Source: Phallusia fumigata
Lineage: Eukaryota > Chordata > Ascidiacea > Phlebobranchia > Ascidiidae
NCBI GenBank assembly: GCA_008931825.1
Contig: QXVZ01014268.1
Coordinates: 1 to 22,566, forward strand
Direction of reading: 5' to 3'
DNA: 22,566 bases
Below, one piece after another: positions 1 through 10,727 of the stretch; the stretch's first letter is position 1, and every line of letters starts with the position of its first letter. The translations under genes were made by a program, and so were the position numbers. Below the pieces are notes generated by a model, which ran no database searches, was not told the DNA's origin, and worked only from the letters and a program-made list of their open reading frames with translations.

Positions 1-471
1 TATTCAAACCTCAGGGAATTTGTCACCAAAACACAGTTGCCCCAAGGGCAGAGCTTTGCATTTCGCATTTGGGCATAGTAGGGTGACATATGGCACAGAG
101 GCGTTAACTTACTGCAAATTAGCAAGATGTAATAACATATTACACTCTGCATGGACTTTGGAAGCTTTAAACTTGGTTATTTGTATTTTTCACCATAGCC
201 TTGTTTTTACACTGCAATAAGTGCTATGGTGATATGAGACCCAGTCCTACACACAGCTGTGGAGGCAACATTATTTTGGTAATGACTCAGAAGTGACAAT
301 AATGGCAGAAAATATCTTGACATAAGGGGAAATGCAAATTCACTTAAATTACTTAAACGACAATGTAGTAGCACATTTTTTTGCAAAACGGTCAACTGAT
401 CTGGTATAATTTCTTCACTTTATATTTTGAATGGTTGGCACTTGCCATTGAAAAAATGTATTATACCACAC
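1..471 (-). other. CLASP intron 5 (partial)
   Basis: This is the sequence after the exon 5 donor (GT at 471-470, minus strand). I looked for the expected next TOG1 exon on the minus strand and found none. Open frames here are short and have no family resemblance. I see no other feature. Confidence 0.6.
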
Positions 472-2894
472 CTGAGAATGAGGATCACTCAACAGTTTGC
501 AAACGTGGGGCAACAATCTGCTCAAATACAGGGACTTTGCACCGAATCGATTAATAGTTGCTACAAGAAGTCTGCAAACTCCTTCTCGAACCCTCCACAC
601 TTTGTGAGAGAAAGCAGGGGAAAGTTTTTCAAAAATAAACTGCAAAAAAACAGACAAAGCAGTTAAAATTTATGTGCATTTATGAGTAAGGGGATTGCCT
701 TAATCAGTACCATTTTACGGAGGTTGTTAAAGTGTAACATTTAGCATGTGGTTAATATGCAAACATTACGGTGTGCCAACGGAATGTGTATTTTCTACAT
801 GGAAATGGTGGAATAAATATTGACAGTTTAAAATTATTTGCAGGCATCATTGAAGCACATATGACATTTAACACTGCTTGTGCTCGATTTACAAATGAAT
901 ACATGTATATATATGTACATATATATAAATATAATTATTGTCATATTTATTTTTTATAACACACAAAATCATCACCTGGGGTGAACAAGCAACTTCCATA
1001 ATGTTAGTAAGTAGAGTAACACTGGCATCACGAACTTGATCTTTTTGGTCACCAAGGCGATCAACCAAGGCATTTTGAACTGAAAAAAATTATTTCATTT
1101 AAATACAAGATTCTGCTATATATATGATATGATTGGTCAAAAAAGAGCTGAAGGTTAGTGTTTCAAGGTAAAGTATATGATACATGTTAGGGCATTTTTG
1201 ATAGTCATGTGCTACTGCTCAAAGTCAAACTACTTGCTATGTTGGTATATACCACAATCAATGAAATTTTCATAAAAATTGAATTCACTATTGCAAACAT
1301 CAAATCCATTTAACTATTGTGTTCAATGTCAAGCATCTTTTGCAAAATATCAAAAGTCCCTTTGTGAAAACATTTGTGAATTTCTATTCTAAGTCAAGAC
1401 TAAATAATGACACAACTAACACACATAGAGATTTACCACAAAATATCATTGACAAAAATACATGACATACACATGCAAAAGCTGCTTGTCCGACTTTTTT
1501 CATTATTTGTGAAGTAAAGAGCACCATAAAACAATTTGCAAGTGCTGGTTACATTTATGCCCAAGGGTGTACAGCTAATTACCAAGTAATTACACAGAAC
1601 CAGATTCATGGCACAGAACTGCTGGATTAGACTAAAGTGGTCTTACTTAAAATGTAATGCTGTTGAAATTCCCGTTGCAGCCTTTCAACAAGTAAGCTCA
1701 GAATGTCCAAACCGAGAAGGGCAACCTGTGTAATGCAAATTATTCATGTTTACATGTAGTTTTAGAACCGGTAGATGTCTAATTGCAAAATACAACTCCC
1801 ATGTATTATTCAATCACTGTGATATCTTTTTTCAAGCAGTTTTAGTCTTGGGATATCTTGTGTTCATTAATGTTGTTGCATGTGGGTTATTTTTAAAAAG
1901 CATTAAAAGCTTTAAGCTATAACAGATGTAATGGTCCGGCAATGGTATGCAATCTTTAGAAAGCTTTAAATACAAACAAAATTAGAAGTAAAACAACACA
2001 CATCACAAAATTGTTGACCTGCAAAATATGCATCTCATGTCTGTATCTAAAAACTACCTATATCAACTGGAACAAAACTAATGAAATAAAGTTTTACTAT
2101 AAGTGGCTCAGTGCACAGTTTTCTGTCATAACTGGTAAGCACATCAGCAATGTCGCCTTTACCTTGAAATTACTAGAGCTGACCCAGTAATTTGACAAGG
2201 CATCCACAATCTTATCTATATTTGACCACAAGCAAAGGTCATCGTCAGTCGTGCTCAGAAACTGAATTAGCTTTTCCCCGCCATTCATTCGCTTTTTCAT
2301 GTCCTAGATAATGAAAAAAAGTATTATTCATACAACACTGAATATAAAACTTGCACATCATAAATGCGAAAAGACTTGTATGTGCAAACATTTCCATTAT
2401 TCTATTGAAACATAGCTTTAAGCTTCTTGTCTTTTTGTATTGATAACAACAATTGAGAATATTAAAAGGTTTGCAACTACATACAAAGTCTCTGAAAGCT
2501 ACGTTTGGATTAGGTAAGTCTGTGTCTTGTTTTCCTACATGCAAATCTTGACACTGCAGAAGATTTAGGCTTGTAATGATCCAAAAACATTAAAAATATT
2601 ATTATGCATATGGTATATATTATAAATTCAGTTATAAACTGTTATGAAAAGTATTTACCATATTTTATTACATCAGCAAGTCACATGTGTATAAATGGTG
2701 AACGTAATCAGACAATACAACATCAAATATTTTACACATTAATACTTAAATTTGTTGCCAAAATGTTCTTTATTATTTGCTAACAAATTATGAACTCAGC
2801 AAAACAAGTACCAAGCTATAAAATATATATTCTAGCAAAAAATACATGTGTATACCTGATCTCTGGTAAGCAATAATACTGTGTCCTGGTCCAT
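472..2894 (-). CDS. CLASP: CLASP family microtubule-associated protein, N-terminal part (five exons, continues past left edge)
   Basis: CLASP proteins bind microtubule plus ends and kinetochores through TOG domains, promoting rescue and suppressing catastrophe. Coding exons, in transcript order: 2894-2856, 2303-2163, 1725-1647, 1079-976 and 639-472. All have GT donors and AG acceptors; phases are 0, 0, 1, 0, 0, and they join into 177 continuous residues. The chain matches the human CLASP1/2 TOG1 domain from memory: W-V-S-S-S-N-F-K (residues 53-60), ALLGLDILSLLVERLQ (62-77), ALVDRLGDQKDQVRDA (about 90-105), then F-S-H-K-x4-VREGVC and LLPHVCKLLSDPHSQ at the end of exon 5. The start at 2894 is the first ATG after an in-frame TGA in a good context (AAAATGG); the N-terminus differs from vertebrates. 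The next exon would start with the V-R-D-A motif and is not visible in 1-471, so it should lie outside the window. CLASP identity is very secure; CLASP1 versus CLASP2 cannot be told. Confidence 0.93.
901..956. repeat. AT-rich low-complexity palindromic tract
   Basis: Alternating TA and ACATGTATATATATGTACAT-type sequence lies just downstream of CLASP exon 4, inside intron 4. It is a partly self-complementary microsatellite-like tract. No function is evident. Confidence 0.6.
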
Positions 2895-4877
2895 TTTTGC
2901 AAACTGCCTGGTTTTGTTTCAAAGCGAATTACGAAGCACCGGCAATACAAGTATCCAAGAGCAAAATAACAAAAACTTTTCCCGGAGAGAATACAATCCC
3001 AAAACAAGAGCAGTACTTTACACTGTTACTTTCATGATTAATGTTTTTTAAAACATCATTACGCTATGTACAGACCGGTATAACCTAAATTTCAATATTT
3101 GCATCAATTTTACTGTTAGTTTATAACCTTACACAAAAACCGCAATCAGCTTAAAACTCTCAGCGAACTAGTCAACAAAAAGTTTTAAAAAAATCATACG
3201 AGCAATAACGATAATGTCTGAAATTCCAAATCAATTCTTGTTTTACATTTTAAAATTCAAATGCATTTGCCTGCCATTTTTATTGTATTTCTTCGTGTGC
3301 TGTAAACCAGCGCTTTTCGTAGGGTCTCACAATCTGACACGATGCGGTTTTTGAAAAGACGCCGTGCACAGCAGACACAGACCCGACACCCGATCGAACA
3401 AACTCATCACACGACATATTGAATTAGAAAAAGGTCGGATGAGCGTGCAACAGAAGATACGAACAACCATCATAAATTTTGTCGTTCGCAACTACCCAGT
3501 TTAAGTTAAAAGCACAAACAAAGAATCAGACGGTGAAAGATTTTAAGGTACTTGTTATTTTGTATTCTGTAAGATGTTAGTTTACATTTTGTTTCTTAAA
3601 GTTTGGGATCGTGTTTGTATGATGGTTTCAAGACAACCCTTTTTCTTCTGATGTTTCAGATCCACTGGCCATGTTGCTTGCAGGTCCTCTTTTGAACACC
3701 CCAAAATCCCAAGTAATAATTTTTATACCATTACTTTCTTTCCCAGCAAATCGTTTGGTTTCATAGATGTGTGTGTTCTATTTTGCTTTGTAGCACTTCT
3801 TCTTAGCCTTCTTGCCCTTTGTCCATTTCCCACCGTTTATCAAAATCCAATTCAGTTTTTTGCTAGTTCAGCCATACTTTATTTAAAACAGTGTTGTTTT
3901 CAGCTAACAGGTTTAGCTAATTACACGTATGCTAACCTGCCAACATTTGGGTAATTAGGTTAAAACCACTGCTTTAGAGTGACCCTTTCCAAAACTATAA
4001 ATTTAGTTTGTTGCTAATTAAACCTTAAAGGTAAAATTTTTTCAAAATAGGCCTGTAACCATTTGTTTGAATGGCTAGTCCTGTATATTTTAATAGATAT
4101 CATAACCCAGCCATCTGTATTTTGTCCAAACATCAATATACCATAGTTACATGAGCAATATTATCAAATTCAAATCACCAAGCATGATGAAAATAAGGTT
4201 GTTGTTTGTTTGGATGGTAATTTATGCAAACAAAAAAACATTTACCATTAATTTTAACTGTTTAGCAATTTTGAACTTGTTTCACAATTCAATACATCTA
4301 TGCAAGCACTCAAAAATTGGCAAGCTCTGACCATATTTAGCAAAATGTAATTAACTTTAGGACTGAAATGCAGTTTTAAGTGTAATGATTTTTAAAATGC
4401 AAGAATATAGATTTGATTGTATGTACACATGGAAAGAGAGAAGAAAATCAGAGCAATGTGTGAAAACAATTATCGTATGAGTCTTTAATTATGGGATGCC
4501 TAATGCAAAAAAATTATGTTTTTTAAGAAGTTCGTCCATTTCTGTAATCAACTTCTCAATCTTTCTTTAGCAAAAAAGCACCTGTGGCAATCACAAACAT
4601 GAAAGCAAATAGTGAACAAGATATAATTAATAAAAAATCCATCAAACATAATACAATTGTAGGAGTTGCCAGCACTTCGGTTCAACAATGTTTTCCAACA
4701 AGTGCTGTTTTGTACAAACATGATGTCAGTATTCACCACATGTTTTTGTGGAGTATCAAGGAAATAGTTTGGCCTATATTTAATTTCTTTCTATTTTTGT
4801 TTTGCGAAAGCTATGTACATGTTTTATTGGGCAATCCTGCAACCAATGCAATCGATTCTTATTTGCCCGTAATTAGT
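2895..4877. other. Intergenic region upstream of CLASP and downstream of RETREG
   Basis: It contains the 5' flank of CLASP (roughly 2895-3500, slightly richer in GC and CpG around 3300-3480, so a plausible promoter) and the 3' flank of RETREG. On the plus strand, 3660-3712 has a strong pyrimidine-rich acceptor before it and a GTAATA donor after it, with a short open frame (PLAMLLAGPLLNTPKSQ). No partner exons could be found, so it is not called a gene. The rest of 3720-4800 is AT-rich with no coding signal I trust. Confidence 0.5.
4822..4827 (-). terminator. Candidate poly(A) signal for RETREG
   Basis: TTTATT on the plus strand is AATAAA on the minus strand, about 50 bases after the RETREG stop codon. 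The implied 3' UTR would be short, as is common in compact genomes. Assigned by position and hexamer only. Confidence 0.5.
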
Positions 4878-6095
4878 TTAGCTATTTTCATTGTCAAGCT
4901 CAATAAATTCAAAGTCGCTTGATGGTGTTGAGGACTTGCTTTGACCAGTCTCAGGTTCTTCAGTATCCCCTGGCTTCATGCTATGTACTATTGATGAGAA
5001 AGTGTCCTTGATTACATTTCCAATTGCAGCAGTAACTATTTCTGAACTGACCATTTGTGCTGGGTTAGGTCGGTTAGTTTCATTCCTATCTCTACTTTGC
5101 ATATTTTCATTGTAATCAGGAGTAGGCAGACCAAAATCATCATCACTGTCATTATCATCATTGATGGTTGGGAACTGCTGAGGCAAAGTTGTCAAGTAGG
5201 CCTCACTTGCTGTTAAGTTATCAGGGGTGCTTGCCCTGGAAAAAGTGGGAAGTTCCTGGGCCAAGATTTCCTCGTCTGTTTCTGACAGCTCCGAGTCATC
5301 AGTAATTGCCCTTGCCAAAACCTCTGCAGTTTTTTCATCCAATTGGGGTAAAAACTCTGAAATGTCGTCATCAGAGTCATCTAATGATGGTTCTGAAAGC
5401 TTTTTGGTTCTTACATATTTTGTGAGATATTGTGTGGTAGTTGACCTTTGTCTAAGTGTATATTGCATCTGCATGAAAAATGGTTCAACTTTTGTATAGG
5501 ACTTCTCCAAAATGCGGTAATACCACACCAGAGGCCACAACAAAAGACATATCATTATAGCATATGATAATATAACTCCAGGTATTTTTTGACCAACAAT
5601 GCTGAGAGCAATACAGCAAGCACAGAAAACAGCACAGAACTTTCCGGGATGGGTTTGTCTTGTTGTGCGAATCTGATTAAAAGCCCATTCGGCCCATAGA
5701 AATACTTCTGATAGTGTTTGACACATCTCTTGAAGGCTCAACAACCTCGGGTGTAGTTCCCCCCATTCTGCTTCCTCATCCGGTGCAACTGCTCTTATCT
5801 CTGGCCATAACTTATGCTTCCATACATCCAAAATCAAAAATACAAGAACCACAGAGGACATAAGGCCAATCACATGGTTACTACGAATGGTCACATATCC
5901 AAATCCAATATGCATCAGCACAAAAAATGAAATTGAGTGTACGGGTTTTTCCCAAACAAGAACCCTTTGCAGGTAAAGAATGGCAGACTCATAACTCCTC
6001 AGGTGGTTGTAAATTTTGGTACAGATTTCCCATTGCCTGTTCCCTTGTTCATTCAGTAGAGTTGAAGATGCATCTCCACTTCCAGAAGCAGCCAT
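4878..6095 (-). CDS. RETREG: Reticulophagy regulator (RETREG/FAM134 family ER-phagy receptor), single exon
   Basis: RETREG proteins sit in the ER membrane, curve and fragment it, and deliver it to autophagosomes by binding LC3/GABARAP. The 405-residue product has the expected layout. A reticulon-homology region spans about 37-195, with two hydrophobic hairpins (about 52-70 with 74-91, and 152-168 with 172-192) separated by a soluble linker with WPEI and LHPRLLSLQEMC. A long acidic, Ser/Thr-rich disordered tail follows, with FPTIND and SDDDFGLP blocks resembling vertebrate paralogs. A C-terminal LIR lies at 395-398 (F-E-F-I) after S-S-D and before E-L-D. Length is somewhat below vertebrate members (about 470-540). 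The start at 6095 is preferred: upstream in frame there is only TTG and then TAA, and the ATG has G at -3 and +4. The whole CDS is in one exon, unlike multi-exon vertebrate genes. Which of RETREG1, 2 or 3 it matches is not resolved; it may be pre-duplication. Confidence 0.9.
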   Translation of the reverse strand: MAASGSGDASSTLLNEQGNRQWEICTKIYNHLRSYESAILYLQRVLVWEKPVHSISFFVLMHIGFGYVTIRSNHVIGLMSSVVLVFLILDVWKHKLWPEIRAVAPDEEAEWGELHPRLLSLQEMCQTLSEVFLWAEWAFNQIRTTRQTHPGKFCAVFCACCIALSIVGQKIPGVILSYAIMICLLLWPLVWYYRILEKSYTKVEPFFMQMQYTLRQRSTTTQYLTKYVRTKKLSEPSLDDSDDDISEFLPQLDEKTAEVLARAITDDSELSETDEEILAQELPTFSRASTPDNLTASEAYLTTLPQQFPTINDDNDSDDDFGLPTPDYNENMQSRDRNETNRPNPAQMVSSEIVTAAIGNVIKDTFSSIVHSMKPGDTEEPETGQSKSSTPSSDFEFIELDNENS

Positions 6096-6148
6096 CACAT
6101 TTGTGTGCAATGTGATGTGTTTAAAGTTTATCAATTATCATGCTTGTC
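6096..6148 (-). promoter_or_regulatory. RETREG 5' leader with acceptor-like site and two upstream ORFs
   Basis: On the minus strand a pyrimidine-rich tract ending TTTTATCAG stops at 6149, so a 53-base leader may begin at 6148 by cis- or trans-splicing. The leader holds a seven-codon uORF (ATGATAATTGATAAACTTTAA) and, directly before the main start, ATGTGATGG. There a start-stop pair (ATG TGA) overlaps the main ATG by one base. Such uORFs often lower or condition translation. Site use is inferred. Confidence 0.45.
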
Positions 6149-6587
6149 CTGATAAAACACACAAATTATTTTTTTTAAATGTAGAATATGTTATGAGGGG
6201 TATCAAAGTAAAGTTATAACAATACTTATTTGAAAACTTACTGTGATTTCACGTAATTTTTACAACCTTAACAAACCATTAACCAACTTCTGCTTTCTCT
6301 CAATCTTACAAGTCAATACAAAGTGTTTTTGTATTTAGCTTTGAACTGAAGGGTTGGTCGAAATACTATGTGATGGCATTAAAGGTCAAATTTACTGGCA
6401 AGGCAAATACGTTTTTCGTAACAGAGCTAGATTTGATTTCCTTTTTAGCATTAAGTGTGTCTTCGTCACTTTCACTGGCACAGACGTTTTGATATAAATA
6501 ACGCTCTAGCTTTTGTTTTGATTGTAAGTGCCAGGATTACGTACACTAACTGGCAGATAATGTTTACTTAGAAAGAGGCGTGGGACG

Positions 6588-6594
6588 TATAAAG
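6588..6594 (+). promoter_or_regulatory. Candidate TATA box
   Basis: TATAAAG follows a GC-box-like GAGGCGTGGGAC. It lies about 105-130 bases before the ATG candidates of the exon at 6693-6860, and diverges from the RETREG gene on the other strand. Called from motif and position only. Confidence 0.35.
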
Positions 6595-6692
6595 TTCCAT
6601 TTGAAATTTTCTGCTGTGTTTTATCGACTAAAATTTTTAAGACATGATCAATCTAAAATGCAATTTATCTTAAACAACTTTATTTGATTTTG

Positions 6693-6860
6693 ATGGGATT
6701 AACACAATGCAAAACAATGTACGTAATTTTACCTTCGGTACTTTCCAATTCGGTTTTCCACACTTTACAGTATTCGATCGCAAACGTCGACGACATTCGA
6801 CCAGCAGGATTTTCCTCTAAAGAGTTTTGTTCATATTTGGTGAAACCCCGCATTTGTCAG
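6693..6860 (+). CDS. Possible first coding exon of an unrecognised gene
   Basis: An open frame runs from ATG at 6693 (or 6717, better context ACAATGT) to a strong donor CAG|GTAAGC at 6860, phase 0. It includes MYVILPSVLSNSVF, then IANVDDIRPAGF, then KEFCSYLVKPRICQ. Codon choice looks protein-like and a TATA box lies upstream. I do not recognise the protein. A possible 18-base in-frame microexon (7022-7039, encoding SGLYTK) has an acceptor TTCTTGTAG and donor AAG|GTAAAT. Another open frame at 7478-7662 after an acceptor at 7477 could be a terminal exon, but its phase does not fit this chain. The 3' part of this exon is repeated after an N (see 6772-6996), so the true locus has it once. It could still be chance. 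Confidence 0.35.
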
Positions 6861-6996
6861 GTAAGCTAACAACTTTCTCCGGANATTCGATCGCAAACGT
6901 CGACGACATTCGACCAGCAGGATTTTCCTCTAAAGAGTTTTGTTCATATTTGGTGAAACCCCGCATTTGTCAGGTAAGCTAACAACTTTCTCCGGA
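6772..6996. repeat. Assembly join: two identical 112-bp copies around a single N
   Basis: 6772-6883 and 6885-6996 read the same base for base, separated by one N at 6884. Three other places in the window have the same architecture. This fits two contigs whose ends overlap and were placed side by side without merging. It is not a biological tandem duplication until shown otherwise. The true sequence probably has one copy. Confidence 0.93.
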
Positions 6997-6999
6997 AAT

Positions 7000-8713
7000 A
7001 AATCTCATCATATTCTTGTAGTCGGGTCTGTATACTAAGGTAAATTAATTTTCAACGACTTATACAAAACAGCAACAGTAAATCGGGACTTGTTTTTTGT
7101 CCAACAACCTTGTGTTTACGCAAACGAGAATTCGAAACGTTACATAATCGTGGCTGCAAAAATCCCACAAAGATATTGCCTATGTACTGTCAGCAACAAT
7201 AAATTAAAAGAACAATGATTGACATTTTTACCGTGGTGCGACTGACCCTGTGAAATCGCTTAATACAGTAGCTCGGTATATGCGTACGCCTTTCCACATG
7301 AGCAAATCACTTTGTTTGAAAGGGGAATCCCTTTAAACACGTTTTCGAGTTCAGCAAACGCACCTGTGGCATTTGAATGTTTGACTTTGTTTTGAAGGTT
7401 GTTTTGTAATTTTGAAGGTTGTGCAGCTAAACTCATTATAACTGAATACGGATAAGCCTGATAAGGTTTTTGGTTAGGAAAACGTAAAATGCCACTTGGT
7501 ATTTCCAACCACCATCTAAAGGTTTGGAACGCCCTTCTTAACGAGGTGTGTGCTGGTATTATACGCAAAACTACTGTCGCGTCTATGGATCATGCTTCTG
7601 CGAGCTCCGTAGAATTACAGATATTCCAACTTGGGAGCTCAGCTGCATACAGCACCGAATGATATAGATATTAACGAGTCGTGCGACGGCTTTCACGCTG
7701 TAATACGTGTCTGCGATTCCTTCATTTTGTTTTATAAAGCTACAGGCTATATAATGGTTAAAAGCGGATTGTTTAATACAGAATTATGTCCCGGATAATT
7801 AAACAACTCAGTTTTTTATCATTTAGGTTTTGTCAACATACAGATTATTCAACTTTACAAACAATTAGCAATGTTACATTTATACTTGGAAGGTATATGT
7901 GCAAAATGAACGAAGTTATTAGAACTATGTATAAATAAACACAAGGGATCGTCGATAGATGAACGACAAGAGAGCTGTGTGCAGCGCTCGAGGTAAAAAG
8001 GATTGTATGTTAATTAAGGTCCATCCAATACAGATGTCGTTGAACAATCTTAGCAATTCCCGCCTCCGAAAATAGAGAAACAGATGTCGCGAGGGCAAAC
8101 GTGGACCCGGCAACGGAAACATGGCAGTCGATCTGCAAAACAACGACAAATGGGTAAAGTTCTCATAATTCCGCTATTATTACATATGTATTCGCGCGGT
8201 TTCGTTTCAAAACGCAAAAATGTAATTACAAAAAGCTAACCTTAGCAGGTAATTGCCGCTGGGCGCAGTCATTATCAAAATGGATGTTAAAGCTTCGAAC
8301 CATCAGTAAACGCCATTTACGTTAAATTTCCATTGTTTACTTATTTTAACGGGTATCATCTTAGTGGGGTGTTCTTAACTGTGTGATTGTCCTGTATATT
8401 TTTCCGAATGTAATGGAATAATGTCATCCGAGTCATAAAAACCACTGCTGAATTTTATGTTAATTTGGAGGGCTTTTGGGCGTGTATTATTCGCACTTGC
8501 TTGTGTATTGGGTGGAAGCTTTGTGCGATATGTATCAATACATGGAACGTATAGGCCCACAGCACCGATATATAATTGTGAAACCTGGTAGTTTTATTCA
8601 GCAATTTTAATTGCGAAATATGGATATTAATTTTTTGGTCATTTTCCAACTATTTTGACTCATTGATATCCATTGAATTCTTGCATGAGACACCATATTT
8701 TTTTCTTCGGAAG
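7000..8713. other. Region with weak overlapping coding signals only
   Basis: Several short open frames are present but none can be assigned. Plus 7489-7662 opens MPLGISNHHLKVWNALLNEV and stops at TGA. Minus 7568-7260 overlaps it. Plus 7959-7992 (MNDKRAVCSAR) ends at a CGAG|GTAAAA donor. Plus 8084-8153 ends at TGG|GTAAAG and is open in all three frames; it includes ATG 8121 in good context, reading MAVDLQNNDKW. AATAAA occurs at 7934-7939. These may be 5' exons of one or more small genes, or noise; I do not assign a function. Confidence 0.3.
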
Positions 8714-9216
8714 TTAAACAATCTTATAGTTGATTGTTTTCTGTGACCGAACAAATCTAACTTGTTGATTGGACTCACAATTTGTTAAACCTAACATTAA
8801 CACAATATACAACAACAATTGTCCAACTCAAAAGTCTCGCAGATATCGGAAAAGTATTTATTATTTGTTTGTTATTAACTAGGCACTCACGTCTGGCGTG
8901 TCGGCAACTTAAACCAGATCGAAGCCATTCGCTGCTGCAGTAGGAATTTAGACATCGGCCAATGAAATGTTGATGGGATTGGCCTGTTAATAGTTTTTTT
9001 TTACTTTATCAAAATATTAGCACTGTCTTTCAATAACGGCAGACTTTGGTTTTCGTTTTACATTACAGATTTTATTTGGGCAGAATGGGACTAATTTTTG
9101 TCAATTTTGAAAAACAATTTAGTCATAAACTTATATTCTTTTCTTATACCTTCAATACATCCGATGCCAACCATGATAACCATAACTGCGGATACACCCA
9201 ACAAACTGAACTTCAT
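8714..9216 (-). CDS. Small secreted cysteine-containing peptide, family member 1 (unrecognised family)
   Basis: Proposed exons on the minus strand: 9216-9150 and 8983-8891, with a less certain last exon 8790-8714. Exon 1 encodes MKFSLLGVSAVMVIMVGIGC, a signal peptide, then I-E and a split Gly codon (donor G|GTATAAG, phase 1). Exon 2 (acceptor TTAACAG) encodes QSHQHFIGR, then CLNSYCSSEWLRSGLSC, then RHAR, and ends C|GTGAGT in phase 1. Both exons align with the plus-strand gene at 19505-21380 in sequence, phase and length, which is the main evidence that they are real. The cysteine pattern is C-x4-C-x10-C, plus a conserved Cys at the end of the signal region. The last exon is uncertain. An acceptor at 8791 gives 25 residues ending KIV-stop, like the paralog; an acceptor giving QNNQL-stop is the alternative. 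The product should be exported; host defence or signalling is only inferred from size, charge and cysteines. Confidence 0.65.
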
Positions 9217-10518
9217 AATTATTGCTTGTTCAAATTCCTTTTACAGTTTTTATCAAATCTTAGATCTGTCAAAAACATCATGGCAAGTTTTATTTGTACA
9301 ATCGTGTTAAACTGAAAAAAACTATTTTCTTAAGAATACCCCCTTTACATAATTTTCAAACTGTTGGGGAACCATATTTTAGCATGAACGTCGCTTTTAG
9401 AGTCAACAGTTTAGCTTTTATTTGTGTTACTTAAATTGCAGTCTCCCGAAGTAAAAAGTTCAACACTTGGCTACGGCTGATGATAAATGTTCTTTGAGTA
9501 CCACATAAAAACAATAATATTTCCAACACAGCATACTGACAGCTACTTGGACATATTGGCATTTTTGCCTCATATATCAAATTTAGAATTTTTCCTTCGC
9601 TTATGAGCGCCACGCTATCAGTAAATTGGTTAGCTTCGCAAACCAGATAACCCAATTAATTATTGCACATAAAGTTATACACACGGTATGCTCTAATTCT
9701 TCACATTTGTATCTTTGTGTTCAGTTAATTTCTGCTCCCGGTAAAGCTGAATGCTGATCACATACAAAAAAGGCCCATATGGCCATAACGCGTTTAGCAT
9801 TGTTACATAACATTTCACGCCTGATTGTGTTTCCTACCTGTTAGCTTTATACGGCTCAGGTAAATATCTGTGGTCAAGTGGTGATCTTATGTAACTGGGC
9901 TTGACTGCTAGGGGTAAGCCCATGGTTTATGGAAGGTAGTGTGAATTGTCTTACACAGACAAACCTCTGGTCAAATATAATCATGCTGGTCGACTTAGTT
10001 TCGCAAATACTAATAGAGCGTGAAGAAATGCTCAGCCAAGTGGAGAAACCGCAAATAAAGGTACAACGATAATCGTTTCCAGTGGCGATATGGAAGGCCA
10101 TGCCTGGAATATCACCCTATACTCACTACTGAAGCGACAATGTCAAGTCCACATATGCTAATTAAGTGCATTTGCTTAAATATTGTTTTCCATATTTGTT
10201 TTTGTCTGGGCGTATTTTCAACCGTGAGGTTTCTTTAGTGTTTTTTTTTTTTGATCTGAGACTTGAAATATTTCATTTGACTGATTCACGATTTTATGAG
10301 CAGAAGAAATTTAATACAATACAATACCTATAAAGTTTGAAACCGCATGCTGGTATCCACATATAATAGATCATTGGTGTTTGTTGTTTGTGTTTGCTTT
10401 TCCTTGTGTATAAAAGGATGCTTCTGCTGCTATAAGCTGTAGTACAAAACTGTTGACGACCTCATTTTGCTGCGTCGATCTTCATATACTGGTATTTAAA
10501 AACACTTTATTGATTGGC
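9217..10518. other. Non-coding flank upstream of peptide gene 1
   Basis: No gene can be supported. A 75-codon open frame on the minus strand (10101-9874) has no recognisable domain or splice partner. A TATAAAAG motif at 10409-10416 (plus strand) is not followed by a coding exon I can find. A long T run lies near 10237-10250. Confidence 0.5.
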
Positions 10519-10642
10519 ATGGATGGCAGTACGGCAAGGTAATTATTGAGTTAATCGCACCACGTACCTCTCGTTACGAAGGACATCGTGTACCTTGTGA
10601 TGATTTTTCTGCGTACTGTTATCGTACCGTACTGCCATCCAT
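10519..10642. mobile_element. Short terminal-inverted-repeat element (MITE-like), copy A
   Basis: The ends are inverted copies: ATGGATGGCAGTACGG at 10519 matches the reverse complement of the sequence ending at 10642. The interior contains GTACCTC, CGAAGG and TTTCTGC in the same order as the element near 21661-21777, so they are diverged copies of one family. There is no coding capacity. Exact ends and target duplication are unclear, because the shared ATGGATGGC may be part of the repeat or a palindromic target. Confidence 0.5.
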
Positions 10643-10727
10643 TGTCGAGGATAGTAAACGATATACTGCACGTATCGAATTGTTCGCACAGCTTATAGCA
10701 TCTGTTGTATTTCCAAGCCCATGCAGT

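Noticed and set aside
427-666. 79-codon plus-strand frame
   Set aside because: Shadow of CLASP exon 5 (639-472, minus), which matches the TOG1 domain.
5227-5499. 90-codon plus-strand frame rich in Ser
   Set aside because: Antisense shadow of the acidic Ser/Asp-rich tail of RETREG.
6096-6134. Extending RETREG upstream to the TTG at 6134
   Set aside because: There is no ATG there; an in-frame TAA lies just upstream, and ATG 6095 has a better context.
9046-9315. 89-codon plus-strand frame
   Set aside because: It is antisense to the signal-peptide exon at 9216-9150, has AT-rich codon content and no domain; the minus-strand exon explains the locus better.
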